Of a stretch of DNA of 64,000 bases, positions 41,045-50,025 are shown piece by piece; the first letter of the stretch is position 1, and every line of letters starts with the position of its first letter. A program made the translations under genes and the position numbers. A model generated the notes under the pieces. It saw only the letters and a list, made by a program, of their open reading frames with translations, did no database searches and was not told the DNA's origin. Origin of the DNA: Castellaniella sp040276085. GTDB taxonomy: Bacteria; Pseudomonadota; Gammaproteobacteria; Burkholderiales; Burkholderiaceae_B. Location: positions 62,001 to 126,000 of the forward strand of contig NZ_JBELOK010000009.1 in assembly GCF_040276085.1 (NCBI RefSeq), read 5' to 3'.

Positions 41045-42643
41045 TCATTTTCCATCCTGGAATGACGCAGCGAGCCCGTCAAACTTCTGAATCGACATTC
41101 GCACCCGAGCCACAGGCAAATCCCCCGCCAACGCCACATACCCTTCCAGCACCGGCAGCGCCTGAATCTGCGCAGCCGTCACCACGTCTTCCACCGTCCG
41201 ATCCATATTGTCCGACGTATTCCGATGATCCACACTGCGGCTGACGCTGTATTTTGGCCGCTCGACCTCGTGTTTGCCAAGGCTTTCGCTCATATCGCGG
41301 GCAGTCTGCGGGTCGGTACGGGATCCGCCCAGCACGACCAGGTTGCGGAAACTCGCCCGAATGGTGGTGGCCATCGTCCTGCCGTACAGATGTTCCAGCT
41401 GAGACGTGCTCTGCAGGCCGGCGATGATGCGCAACCCATTCTTGCGGCCTTTGGTCAGGCCTGCTTCCAGTGACGGCAAGGCCTCCAGGCTCGCCAGTTC
41501 GTCGATGAAGAGCCACCAGCGCCTGCCGGTGCCTTCGGGCATGGACAGAATCGAGGTGATGAAGACATCGGCCCAGGAGGACACCAGGGGCCGCATGGAA
41601 CTCATCATGTCTTCGCGCCAGTTGATGTACAGGTTGCCACCGCCGGGCTGGTCCAGCCAGTCGCGTATGGAGAAAGGACCTGGCTTCATGCTGGTGTGTT
41701 CCGACAGCTTGTTGGAGAGCACGAACCGGGCGGACGACAGAGCCTTGCTGGCTTCACTGGAGCCGACGAACAGGGATTCGGCGAGCGTCCCATCCAGGAA
41801 CTGCTTGAGCACCTTCGGATCCTCGATGGTGCAGAGGCGAAACAGATCCATGATGCTGGCCTCGGTGCCTTGCAGCTGGTGCAGCTTCTTCGCCGTTTCG
41901 CGCAGCAGCAGCCGCCCGAAATCATTCCACTCTTCGGCGTTCTTGTCCTGGCTCATGGGTACCAGGGAATGCGCCAGGCGCTTCCAGTCGTAGTCGGCAC
42001 GGACTTCGTTGAAGAAGGACCAGCCCTGGGTTCTGGCGTCGTACGGGTTCAGAATCACGTCGCCGGGTTGCCAGAATTTACTCAGCAGATCGCCATTGGG
42101 GTCAATGACGATCATGCGGTCATTGCGTATAGGTGTTTGGCCTGGCAGATGGTGCCGATGGCTGCGGGATCGCGCGAGCACAGACGCTGCCATATTGCGC
42201 AGCAGCACGGATTTGCCGGACCCCGTGGCACCGCTGACCAGCAGATGCAGATTTTCGTTCGCCGTGGGCATGGGGATGCCAGCGACGTCGATCTGTTGCT
42301 TGCCGGGTTCTGTGCAGAGCTTTGCCAGGTGCTTTGCCGTGGTCATCCGGGTGCCACGCACGAAACGCTTGTAGGCGGCCCCCTCGAAACCTTCAGTTTT
42401 CGCGGTGCGGCCGACAAAGAGGATCAGGGCCAGGGCCAGCACCAGGCCTACGCCCAGCGCCCCGTAGAGCAGGGGATAGCCGGGGGTAAGCTTCACGAAA
42501 TGCCAGGCCATCTGGCGATTCCAGTCGCGCCAGGCGATGCCGCTGCCGTAGGTAGCGGCCGCCATCCAGGTTCCGATGGGAAAGAGCGCCAGGGAGAAGG
42601 CGGCAATGCGCCGCCGGGTGATGGGGGAGATCAGGGTAGACAT
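41045..42643 (-). CDS. type IV coupling protein, TrwB/TraD type
   Basis: 532 residues. Two N-terminal membrane helices (about 15-35 and 58-78), then the hexameric ATPase: Walker A VSGATGSGKSVLLRNMA, the PNGDLLSKFW block, and Walker B WWLFIDELASLEALPSL followed by GLQSTSQLEHLYG. It links the relaxosome to the VirB channel and pumps DNA. In R388 trwB lies next to trwC; here 2.6 kb of cargo separates them. It directly follows the Stb-like operon (16 bp from the StbC-like gene). Confidence 0.93.
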   Translation of the reverse strand: MSTLISPITRRRIAAFSLALFPIGTWMAAATYGSGIAWRDWNRQMAWHFVKLTPGYPLLYGALGVGLVLALALILFVGRTAKTEGFEGAAYKRFVRGTRMTTAKHLAKLCTEPGKQQIDVAGIPMPTANENLHLLVSGATGSGKSVLLRNMAASVLARSRSHRHHLPGQTPIRNDRMIVIDPNGDLLSKFWQPGDVILNPYDARTQGWSFFNEVRADYDWKRLAHSLVPMSQDKNAEEWNDFGRLLLRETAKKLHQLQGTEASIMDLFRLCTIEDPKVLKQFLDGTLAESLFVGSSEASKALSSARFVLSNKLSEHTSMKPGPFSIRDWLDQPGGGNLYINWREDMMSSMRPLVSSWADVFITSILSMPEGTGRRWWLFIDELASLEALPSLEAGLTKGRKNGLRIIAGLQSTSQLEHLYGRTMATTIRASFRNLVVLGGSRTDPQTARDMSESLGKHEVERPKYSVSRSVDHRNTSDNMDRTVEDVVTAAQIQALPVLEGYVALAGDLPVARVRMSIQKFDGLAASFQDGK

Positions 42644-42659
42644 GGGTGCCTTCGTGGAA

Positions 42660-43106
42660 TCAGGGGATCAGCCACTGGCCCAGGGCCAGGCCTGCCAGTA
42701 GCCCACCCAGCACACCGGCGGCACCGCCAATGACCACGGCGATGAGTGCCATGCGCCGGGCCGACTGGTGCGTGATGCGGGCGCAGTGGGCTGCTTCCTG
42801 AGCCAGGTGATCCAGCCGGGTGCCAGTCGCATCCAGCATGGCTTGGATGGCCTGCTGGTGCCGTTGATGGATGGGCTTGGCAGCGGCTTCCAGGGTGTTC
42901 GTGAGCTGCCGGGCCAGTTGCTGAGGCAGAATCTGCTGCGTGTCGGCCACGGTCTGGATTTGCTGTTGGGCAGCATCCAGGCTGGTGCTGACCGCTTCGA
43001 GCCGATCCACGAGGCTGGCGACTTCGCCCAGCACCTCGTAGTACAGCAGATCGAGCTTGGTACGGGCGTGGCCCGGAGCCGGGCCTGGGGTCTGGGGCGT
43101 GTCCAT
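42660..43106 (-). CDS. StbC-position membrane protein with coiled coil
   Basis: 148 residues from the ATG at 43106 (MDTPQTPG). The middle is a long amphipathic coiled coil (VASLVDRLEAVSTSLDAAQQ and onward), and a C-terminal membrane helix follows (MALIAVVIGGAAGVLGGLLAGLALG). It starts 7 bp after the StbB-like stop. R388 has a third gene, stbC, at this place; sequence homology cannot be judged by eye, so I call it by position only. Confidence 0.5.
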   Translation of the reverse strand: MDTPQTPGPAPGHARTKLDLLYYEVLGEVASLVDRLEAVSTSLDAAQQQIQTVADTQQILPQQLARQLTNTLEAAAKPIHQRHQQAIQAMLDATGTRLDHLAQEAAHCARITHQSARRMALIAVVIGGAAGVLGGLLAGLALGQWLIP

Positions 43107-43113
43107 GGCGGGA

Positions 43114-43821
43114 TCAGGCAAAGAGCGCTGCAAAGGCCGCATTCATCTGCCGATCCACGGGCTGGGCTAGGGCGCGCAAGGCGTGCCGGTTGGAAAGCTG
43201 CGAAATCCGCGCATGGTCGCTGCGGTCGGCCGCCTTCAAGAGCGCCCGGTAGTCCGTCTGGTCGGCCAACACGTCGGCGAGCGTGGTGCGCAGATCGGCC
43301 AGCAGCTCGAAGACTTCGTTTTCGTAGATGGCAGCCTTGGGATTGGCCTGCACTTCGCCAGTCTTCGCGGCATAGGCCAGGATCGAGGGGAACTCATCCT
43401 CGACACTGGACTCCACCCGGTTGAACAGGATGCGCACGCGTTCGGGATTCACACCCAGCTCGGCCAGGGCGGCCACGGTCTTGATGGTTTCGCGCTGGGC
43501 CTTGCCGGTGTTGATGACGGGCAGTACGAAGCAGCTCATTTCCTCGTGGGCCCCTTCGTAGCGCATCATGTGGTTCAGGAAATCCTCGATATTGCTGGCC
43601 CCTACGTCCACGATGGCATCGTCACGGGTGAGCAGTTCTCGAAACAGCCTGCCGAAGTGTTCGCCGCGCAGCTGATCGACTTCCAGGCCCAGGTCTGCCC
43701 CGGTTTCGTTGGTGGACTCCACGGCAAAGATCTGGGCTCCGTTCATGCGGGGGGCCAGCAGGTGAGAGGCGACGACGGTCTTGCCGACCGATCCGGTGTA
43801 GTTCAGGACTGCGACTTTCAT
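43114..43821 (-). CDS. stbB: StbB-like ParA-family ATPase
   Basis: 235 residues from the ATG at 43821 (MKVAVLNYTGSVGKTVVASH). A deviant Walker A (NYTGSVGKTV), an AIVDVGASNIEDFLNHMMRY block and a FVLPVINTGKAQRETIKTV block match StbB of IncW/IncN-type plasmids, which acts in conjugation and, with StbA, in plasmid positioning. The upstream frame to 44265 overlaps the preceding gene and is spurious. Middle gene of a three-gene Stb-like operon next to the coupling protein gene. Confidence 0.8.
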   Translation of the reverse strand: MKVAVLNYTGSVGKTVVASHLLAPRMNGAQIFAVESTNETGADLGLEVDQLRGEHFGRLFRELLTRDDAIVDVGASNIEDFLNHMMRYEGAHEEMSCFVLPVINTGKAQRETIKTVAALAELGVNPERVRILFNRVESSVEDEFPSILAYAAKTGEVQANPKAAIYENEVFELLADLRTTLADVLADQTDYRALLKAADRSDHARISQLSNRHALRALAQPVDRQMNAAFAALFA

Positions 43822-43825
43822 GGGT

Positions 43826-44308
43826 TCATTCCTTGTCGTGTTGAGTTTCGGTGTCTTGCGATGCCTTGGCTCGGTTGGCCAGGCCTTCGCGGCGCAGGGC
43901 ATCGAGGTCGATACGCATGTCGCGGATCTTGCGTAGATCCCCTGGGGTCTGGATGCGGCTGGGTCGCCCCTGGATAGCGTCCAGCGGTGGTGGGGTGGGT
44001 TTGGCAGCGGGTGTCGCGTCGTGCTCGGCTGCGGGTGTAGTGGTCGTCTGACTTGCTTCTTCGGCGGCCAGCCGCCTGGCCCTGCGCCAGCGGCGCAGCG
44101 TGGTGATGTAGGTGTTGTGCCGCACAGGTAGGCCTGCTGCGGCCAGATCCTCCATGATGGCGGCGTGAGGCACGCCTGCAGCCACCTGGGGCTCGATGAG
44201 CGGGTAGAGCGCCCGCAACTTCGCGGCCTGGCGCAGGCGCGGATCCAGGCTTTCCAGCACGGCACGATAACGGGCGATGGGGTCGGGTTTGAGCGGGTTG
44301 TCAGTCAT
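43826..44308 (-). CDS. StbA-position helix-turn-helix protein
   Basis: 160 residues from the ATG at 44308. The N-terminal half has a helix-turn-helix of the type seen in plasmid KfrA/TraK/StbA-like proteins (GVPHAAIMEDLAAAGLPVRH then NTYITTLRRWRRARR). A Pro/Thr-rich linker and a basic helix at the C-terminus follow. It is followed after 4 bp by the StbB-like gene. Role by analogy: DNA binding near the origin for stability and transfer control. Homology is moderate. Confidence 0.6.
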   Translation of the reverse strand: MTDNPLKPDPIARYRAVLESLDPRLRQAAKLRALYPLIEPQVAAGVPHAAIMEDLAAAGLPVRHNTYITTLRRWRRARRLAAEEASQTTTTPAAEHDATPAAKPTPPPLDAIQGRPSRIQTPGDLRKIRDMRIDLDALRREGLANRAKASQDTETQHDKE

Positions 44309-44328
44309 GAAAGGCCTTGGGTGGGGAT

Positions 44329-44799
44329 TCAGTGATGCAGGGCCGGCAGCACGGCGGCTTGCTTGCCGTCCAGCCAGGCCAGGCCTGCGGCGTGGGCTTC
44401 GTCGTAGGCGCATTGATCATCGGCAAAGCGCACGGACTGACCACGGGCGGGGAAATGCCCGCAGCCGACTTCCTGGTTGTGATCGAGCAGGCGCAGCAGG
44501 TAGCCTTCGCCGTCGCCTTCACGCGGCACGATCTCGAACGAGAAGCGCAGCCGGGCCTGGGCCAGCTCCATCTGGAACTGCCGGGCAACCGTCGGGATGC
44601 GGGCGGCCCAGTCGCCGCCGATACGATCCAGGGCGTCGGCGATGCTGTAGCCGCGCTCCTGCAGCCAGTCGCCGCGATCCAGCACCAGGGCGGCGGTCAG
44701 CGCTTCGCCAAGGCTGAGCGCTCCGATGCCTTCACGGGCGGCCCGATGCGCGATGGCAAGCATCCGGGTGTCGAGATTTGCGTGTGGGTTCTGGGACAT
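44329..44799 (-). CDS. hypothetical element-backbone protein
   Basis: 156 residues from the ATG at 44799 (MSQNPHANLDTRMLAIAHRA), with AAGGAG 8 bp before it. Soluble, a helical N-terminus (EALTAALVLDRGDWLQERGY SIADALDR) and a mixed C-terminus (LARLRFSFEIV-like, GYLLRLLDHNQEVGCGHFPA). No family recognised. It lies between the iteron origin and the Stb-like operon, 20 bp from the StbA-like gene, so it probably shares their transcript. Confidence 0.6.
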   Translation of the reverse strand: MSQNPHANLDTRMLAIAHRAAREGIGALSLGEALTAALVLDRGDWLQERGYSIADALDRIGGDWAARIPTVARQFQMELAQARLRFSFEIVPREGDGEGYLLRLLDHNQEVGCGHFPARGQSVRFADDQCAYDEAHAAGLAWLDGKQAAVLPALHH

Positions 44800-44972
44800 G
44801 AGAACTCCTTGGCCCTGCGGGTTCAGGGCGGTGATGGGGGAATGGGTGGGGTGTGGCCCGAGCGGGCAGATGTTGATCACTTGCTGACCGATGCAGCCGT
44901 GCAAACGGCTGCGCTGCGTGGCAGGCTGAGATGGCGTGGGGATGAGGTGATCAGGCTGGACGGCAGACGGAC

Positions 44973-45238
44973 TTATCCACAGACCGCTTCTGGTAGAGAT
45001 AAGGTAGAAGAAAGGTAGAGCATGGTTTGGACGGCTGAAAACCCGCATGGATACTGCATTTCAGCACTCGTGCCCGCCTTCTTGTTACGACGAAAACGCC
45101 TTCTTATTACGATAAAGCGCCTTGTTATTACGATGTGCCCGCCTTCTTATTACGATGGCTGGAATAGCTTATCCACAGGTTGGTTTTGACTAATTTCCGG
45201 TCCTGCTTTCAGGCCTTTGGGCGCCTTGTTATTACGAT
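44973..45238. other. vegetative origin (oriV) with five iterons and two DnaA boxes
   Basis: Iterons with the pattern CGCCTTSTTRTTACGAT lie at 45075-45090 (shorter variant), 45097-45113, 45118-45134, 45140-45156 and 45222-45238. The first four are spaced 21-22 bp, two helical turns, all on one face. Two DnaA boxes TTATCCACA lie at 44973-44981 and 45169-45177. A GGTAGA triple repeat lies at about 44991-45019. The fifth iteron overlaps the 3' end of the initiator gene, and a partial unit (GTTGTTACGGA) continues inside it. This is a textbook iteron origin beside its TrfA-type initiator. Confidence 0.85.
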
Positions 45239-46152
45239 GCAGAGCGACCGTTGTTACGGATCCAGCTGGCGACTTCCCGGCCTTTTTCCAGCCCGATCTG
45301 AGGGTTGGCGATCAGATTCAAATCGGCCAGTTCTTCCAGGGCTTTGAGCAAGGCGGCACGGAAGTTTCTTAGGTGTCCGGTGTGGTACGCCCGATCCTTC
45401 AGCCACTGCAGGCTATAGCGCTGCTGCGTGTCGGCAGAGGTGGCGATCAGGCGCTGCAGGCTGCGGGCGAGATTGCCGCGTAGTTTCTGGCGCGTCTCCC
45501 AGTCAATCAGGGCATATTCCCGGTTGCCGAAGATCTGTGCCCAGCGCGGGTCGATGACCAGCGTGTAGACGCCGTCTGCGTAGTCGAAGCCGCCCATCAT
45601 GGGCAGTACCCGGCAGGCCGGATGCATGCCAAAGCTGTATTTGGCCGATCCATCCGGCCGCCTGGCTTCGATGCACAGGGTAAAACGGGCCAAATCCTTC
45701 ATGCCTTCATGCAGCCACTGGTAGCTGGCCCCGCTGGTATTGCGCCCAATCCCGCGCAGGAAATCCGCGCGGTTCACAATGGGCTGTTGGCCTGCGGGGC
45801 AGGTGGCTTGCAGGTACATGGCGTGCATCCAGATATCGGCATGGTCTTCGGATAACTGTTCGCCGCTGCCCGTGATCTGGATGTTGCGAGCGGACAGAAA
45901 CACAGTTTCCTTGTGCATGATGCTGGCCCCACGCCGGATGGGCGCGAAGATGCCAGAGCGGGCGATATGGTTGGGGATGGCACGAGAGGTCTCGGAAATA
46001 CCGGGCACGACGAAGGGCCGGATATCGAGCCCTGCTGCGGGCGACTGGGTTTTGGCTTCCGCTGCTTTTCGGTGGGCAAAGCGCATGGCGTCTTCAAGGC
46101 GCTTGGCTGCGGCAGCTGGGGACCGGGTCAGGTGGCTGGTGTGGGTCAGCAT
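45232..46152 (-). CDS. trfA: TrfA-family replication initiator
   Basis: 306 residues, close to the short form of IncP TrfA. The TrfA-like segments are ARSGIFAPIRRGASIMHKET, GSGEQLSEDHADIWMHAMYL, SYQWLHEGMKDLARFTLCIE and the C-terminal double winged-helix part (SLQRLIATSADTQQRYSLQW). It would bind the iterons just downstream and recruit DnaA/DnaB. A functional initiator on an integrated element suggests plasmid-like replication after excision. Located 126 bp after virB11, same strand. Confidence 0.88.
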   Translation of the reverse strand: MLTHTSHLTRSPAAAAKRLEDAMRFAHRKAAEAKTQSPAAGLDIRPFVVPGISETSRAIPNHIARSGIFAPIRRGASIMHKETVFLSARNIQITGSGEQLSEDHADIWMHAMYLQATCPAGQQPIVNRADFLRGIGRNTSGASYQWLHEGMKDLARFTLCIEARRPDGSAKYSFGMHPACRVLPMMGGFDYADGVYTLVIDPRWAQIFGNREYALIDWETRQKLRGNLARSLQRLIATSADTQQRYSLQWLKDRAYHTGHLRNFRAALLKALEELADLNLIANPQIGLEKGREVASWIRNNGRSAS

Positions 46153-46278
46153 GGGAAAACTCCAGACAGGCCCGGATAAGGCCTGCCTGGTCGTGTGCAG
46201 CGCCTCACACGGGTACAGGGGGGATAGGGCCAGCAGACGGGGCTGCGTGGCCGTGGATGAATGAGAGGGCGGGTTGGC

Positions 46279-47298
46279 TTACCCAGGCCCGTGCCGTCGC
46301 GGCTCGAACCACAGTTCCTTCAGCTGGAACCGCTCGAAATACAGCACGATGTCCACGGTCTGGCGCAGGAAGGCCTGGATGGTGGCCAGGTCCAGGTTTC
46401 CACCCGTGGGCGACTGTTTGATGAGCACGGCCAGTCGGTCGAACGTATCGGCTGCACCGTTGGCGTGGGTGGTCGTGACCGACCCTGGATGGCCAGTGTT
46501 CAAGGCGGCCAGGTAGTCCCAGGTCTCGGGCCCACGCAGTTCAGCCAGAAAGATCCGGTCCGGGGATAGGCGCATGCAGGCGGCCAGGCTGTCGGTGGCC
46601 GAGACCCGGCCCCGCGTGCCGCCATACATGAGATGGATGCAGTTGCGGTGGCGTGGGAGGATGAGCTCGTGTACGTCTTCAATGGTGATGAGCCGTTCAT
46701 CAACGGGCACTCGATCGATCAGGGACCGGGCAAAGGTGGTCTTGCCCGATCCCGTAGCCCCGGTCACGACCAGGTTCTTGCGGGCCAGAATGGCGGCGGT
46801 CAGGAAAGCCGGGATATCGCCTGCTGATTTGAGCGCCATCAGCTGCTGGTCCACGGCCGACAAGCCACCTGCCGTATATGCGGCCGCCGTATCGGCCACT
46901 GAATCGAAGGTGCCTTGTGCCTGCAGCTCATCGAGCGTAAAGGCGGCCTGGGTGTGCTTGCGGATGTTGATGGCCATCGTGCCATCCAGGCACGCCGGAG
47001 GCTGCACGATCTGGCCGCGTTCGCCACCGGGCAGCAGCACCGACAGGATGGGGGCGCGGGCCATGTGGTTGTAGGCTGCGAGGGCCGTGGCCAGGGCCTC
47101 CAGATGCGGGTAGGTGAGCGCCCCGCACTTATGCAGCTGCCAGGCCCCACGGACACGGATGTAGAGCTCGCCCGCTCGAACAATGGCGATTTCCGTGACA
47201 GCGGAATCGGCCAGGTGGGCGGCCAATGGCCGTAGAAAGGTCTTGACCGCAATCGCCCGGTCAAAGGGCAGCGGCTCAGGGGATGGGTTCAAGGTCAT
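46279..47298 (-). CDS. virB11: VirB11 traffic ATPase
   Basis: 339 residues from the ATG at 47298, overlapping the virB10 end by 23 bp. Hexameric cytoplasmic ATPase of the secretion channel. The P-loop VTGATGSGKTTFARSL, the Asp box ITIEDVHELIL, the AACMRLSPDRIFLAELRG (Walker B/His box region) and GHPGSVTTTHAN are all present. The longer frame upstream to 47601 overlaps virB10 and lacks homology. Confidence 0.94.
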   Translation of the reverse strand: MTLNPSPEPLPFDRAIAVKTFLRPLAAHLADSAVTEIAIVRAGELYIRVRGAWQLHKCGALTYPHLEALATALAAYNHMARAPILSVLLPGGERGQIVQPPACLDGTMAINIRKHTQAAFTLDELQAQGTFDSVADTAAAYTAGGLSAVDQQLMALKSAGDIPAFLTAAILARKNLVVTGATGSGKTTFARSLIDRVPVDERLITIEDVHELILPRHRNCIHLMYGGTRGRVSATDSLAACMRLSPDRIFLAELRGPETWDYLAALNTGHPGSVTTTHANGAADTFDRLAVLIKQSPTGGNLDLATIQAFLRQTVDIVLYFERFQLKELWFEPRRHGPG

Positions 47299-48394
47299 AG
47301 ACTTGGCTGAAGTCCAGGTCGCGTGCCACCATGATGCCGATGCGCGTGCCCTGGTTCTTGTAGAGGGTTGGGGGGATGTCGAGCGACTTTTCCAGGATCT
47401 TGGCGACGACCTCCTGGCCGCCTTCGCGGGTGTTGTCAAAGCGGATGTTGTTGCTGCCAGACTGCCCTTGGTTGGCCGCCCAGCTGCCGAAGTCTCCGAC
47501 CAGCGACAGCAGGATGGCGTTGCCAAAGCGCTGCCAGAAATGATTGTCGATATGGCCATCCAGACCAGCTTCGCCCAAGGGGCCGGTGCCGAGTGACCCA
47601 AGATTGACGATCACGCCTGCCGGAGTTTCCAGCCGGTTCCAGGTGACGAAGGCGCGGGCCTGGCCCTGCACGATCCCGCCGGACTGGTAGCCCGTGAACT
47701 TGGTGCCTGCGTCGATCAGTTTCACCTTGCCGTTGGTGCTCATCACGTCGTGGGTGGCTAGACACGTCAACAGCCCCGCCTGGGTGCTCACCAGCTTGGT
47801 TTGCAGCGTGCAGTCGATCATGGTGCCCTGGGTGAGCAGGAAATTGCGGTTGCCCAGTTGGCCTGCGACAGAAGGGGCGAGCTCCAGCGGCCGCAGCTTG
47901 TCGGCTAGGGGACCGGCATCGGCAAGCGGCCCGCCGGGACCAGTGGGGTGGCTGGCTGCAGCGCCGCCATCGGTGGAACCGGCATTCAGGGGGCTCGCGA
48001 GCCTGCGCTGGGCGACTTCATCGACGGGCGGCGGTGCGGCAGGCATGGGCGGCGGCACATAGTAGGTGTGGCTTGGTTCTGCGGCTGGAGGCGGTGCTTC
48101 TGGCTTGATTGTTGGGGCCGGGCGTTCGACCTTGGGAGCTGTCAGGCGGTTGGTGATGCCGCTTTGATCGGCCTCCAGGCCGGTGGTGTTGGCCTGCTCG
48201 GTATCGCGGCTCCAGGCCTTGAGCAGCACGCCTGCTGCCACGGCGACGGCCACGAGGATGGTGAGCCACAGAAAGGCCCGCGCACCGCGTGGGGCGCTGT
48301 GGCCGGTAGCGCCCAGGTCCAGGGGCTCGCGGTGCAGGGGTTCACGCTCCAACGGCTCGCGCTCCAGCTTCGGGTGGGGTTGTTCATCGTTCAT
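47276..48394 (-). CDS. virB10: VirB10 core-complex protein
   Basis: 372 residues. Cytoplasmic charged N-terminus (repeated EREPLEREPLHREPL), one membrane helix (about 38-60, FLWLTILVAVAVAAGVLL), a Pro-rich periplasmic stalk and the TrbI/VirB10 beta-barrel (GTMIDCTLQTKLVSTQAGLL, NLGSLGTGPLGEAGLDG, with the antenna). It spans both membranes. Its ATG overlaps the virB9 stop by 4 bp. Confidence 0.95.
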   Translation of the reverse strand: MNDEQPHPKLEREPLEREPLHREPLDLGATGHSAPRGARAFLWLTILVAVAVAAGVLLKAWSRDTEQANTTGLEADQSGITNRLTAPKVERPAPTIKPEAPPPAAEPSHTYYVPPPMPAAPPPVDEVAQRRLASPLNAGSTDGGAAASHPTGPGGPLADAGPLADKLRPLELAPSVAGQLGNRNFLLTQGTMIDCTLQTKLVSTQAGLLTCLATHDVMSTNGKVKLIDAGTKFTGYQSGGIVQGQARAFVTWNRLETPAGVIVNLGSLGTGPLGEAGLDGHIDNHFWQRFGNAILLSLVGDFGSWAANQGQSGSNNIRFDNTREGGQEVVAKILEKSLDIPPTLYKNQGTRIGIMVARDLDFSQVYDLEPIP

Positions 48395-49308
48395 GGGGTA
48401 TTCCTTGCTGGGCTCACTTCTCGAACCCGGAAAGAGGGCACGGGCATGCTCGAGGATTGGCTGCTTACTGCCTGTGATTCGACCGACTGGGACCGTGAAG
48501 ATTGACCCTTGATCCGCCGCTTGACCGTTGGCGATGTCGTCCCGGTATGCGCCGGTGGCGGCGTTGCGCCATAGGTCTCGTTATGGATGGCGAGCACCAG
48601 ATCGCCCAAGCGCAGATGCCACAGGGTCGAGGTGCGGTGCAGTACCAGGGTGCGGTCGTCGGCCATGTGGAAGTTGGTGATGACTTCCTGGCCGTCGGGT
48701 GTGACTCGATAGACCGCTGGAATATCTGCACCGGGGGCAAATTGCAGCCAGGTCTGGCGGCCATCGTCCCAGGCGTGGACTGGGGCAATCGCCGCGTCGC
48801 CGCTTCGGGTGTAGGCCAGCCAGTTAACGCGGGTGGGGGTCGCCTGTAGGGATCGCTTGATGGCAGCTTGCTGGGCAGCCTGGTCGCGCTTGCGGGCTTC
48901 GACGTCTGGATACCGGATGACGAGCTTATAGAGGGCCGGAGCGCTGCGGCTGTCGCTGTAGGACAGCCGGAAACTGTAATCGCGCTGGTCAGTCACCACG
49001 ATCAGATTGGTGTTGGCGTCCTCGGCCGTGGGCTTGAAGAACAGGTGATTGTCCTTGTAGGTGAAGGCATAGGCGCTGCTGTCGCCAAAGACGTGATAGA
49101 CGTAGTGTTCGTCTGGGGCCAGCACGATGTGGGTGGCCACACCGATTACGGCGTCCAGCTGGATCACGTCGGCCGGGTTGTAGTTCACAGTGCGCACACG
49201 ATGGTCCAGACGCGAGGATCTGGGGGTTTCCAGGGCCAGGGCGGGCCCTGCAAGCGCCAGGCTCAGCATCAGGGCCAGTGCCTGGCGGCTGGGGAAGTGG
49301 TCAAACAT
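48391..49308 (-). CDS. virB9: VirB9 outer-membrane core protein
   Basis: 305 residues with a signal peptide (about 1-25, GPALALE). VirB9/TrbG/CagX signatures: RVRTVNYNPADVIQLDAVIG at the N-terminus, HLFFKPTAEDANTNLIVVTD, and the C-terminal domain with PAVYRVTPDGQEVITNFHM. It binds VirB7 and VirB10 in the outer-membrane ring. A low-complexity Ser/Gln tail is unusual but harmless. Confidence 0.94.
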   Translation of the reverse strand: MFDHFPSRQALALMLSLALAGPALALETPRSSRLDHRVRTVNYNPADVIQLDAVIGVATHIVLAPDEHYVYHVFGDSSAYAFTYKDNHLFFKPTAEDANTNLIVVTDQRDYSFRLSYSDSRSAPALYKLVIRYPDVEARKRDQAAQQAAIKRSLQATPTRVNWLAYTRSGDAAIAPVHAWDDGRQTWLQFAPGADIPAVYRVTPDGQEVITNFHMADDRTLVLHRTSTLWHLRLGDLVLAIHNETYGATPPPAHTGTTSPTVKRRIKGQSSRSQSVESQAVSSQSSSMPVPSFRVREVSPARNTP

Positions 49309-49335
49309 GGGATTTCCTTCTGATGCGGTCTGACG

Positions 49336-50022
49336 TCAACGCGAGAGATCAGCGGCCAGGTCGTAGCGCGTTACCTGAAAGCCCAGCGGATTGCGCCGGG
49401 CCACGGCTTCGGTGAGCGGCACATCGGCGTACTGGTAGGCCATGGTGGCGATCAGGTGGCGTACCTTGTTGGTCTCGCCCGTGGTCACGTCGCGCTCGGT
49501 CTTGGAAAAGCGCACGATGGCGGCCTGGTTGGCCCCGAGCGTAATGGAATGCACCTGCACATCCACCGTGCCCTGGGTGCCCAGGCGGGTGGTGACGGCC
49601 TCGGGGCCTTCAAAGCGTTTGCCGTAGGCCGTCTGGATGGGCGGCGAAGACAGCAGGGCGCAGGTATCGAATTGCTCCTGAATGGTCTGCCAGCTGTAGC
49701 CTTCGCAGTTCAGCACATAGCTGTTCAGGAAATACTTGGCGATGCGCTGGCCGTAGTCCTCCAGCGGCTGGCCCAGACGGCTGACGTGCTCGATGCCGCC
49801 GGTGGCGTCGTCCACGCGCACCACATACATTTCGGGCGGCTGCTTCAGGGGCGTGAGGCCCAGCACCGCGCCCACGGCTACCAGTGCCAGGGTGCCAGCG
49901 GCGAGCGCCACCTGCCAGGCCCGTTTGCGACTGGCAATGAGCTCGCCCAGATGATCGCGTTCCAGGCCTCGGGATCGCTCCAGGTAGGCAGCGATGTCTT
50001 CAGATTTGAGGGTGTCGGCCAT
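49336..50022 (-). CDS. virB8: VirB8 inner-membrane assembly factor
   Basis: 228 residues. One N-terminal membrane helix (about 34-54, VALAAGTLALVAVGAVLGLT) and the NTF2-like periplasmic domain (PPEMYVVRVDDATGGIEHVS, YVLNCEGYSWQTIQEQFDTC, QAAIVRFSKTERDVTTGETN). Starts 3 bp after the virB7 stop. Confidence 0.94.
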   Translation of the reverse strand: MADTLKSEDIAAYLERSRGLERDHLGELIASRKRAWQVALAAGTLALVAVGAVLGLTPLKQPPEMYVVRVDDATGGIEHVSRLGQPLEDYGQRIAKYFLNSYVLNCEGYSWQTIQEQFDTCALLSSPPIQTAYGKRFEGPEAVTTRLGTQGTVDVQVHSITLGANQAAIVRFSKTERDVTTGETNKVRHLIATMAYQYADVPLTEAVARRNPLGFQVTRYDLAADLSR

Positions 50023-50025
50023 GGT

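Noticed and set aside
45075..45238. Repeat array that could suggest CRISPR
   Set aside because: Units are 17 bp with 4-5 bp between them and DnaA boxes alongside; this is an iteron origin and no cas genes are present.
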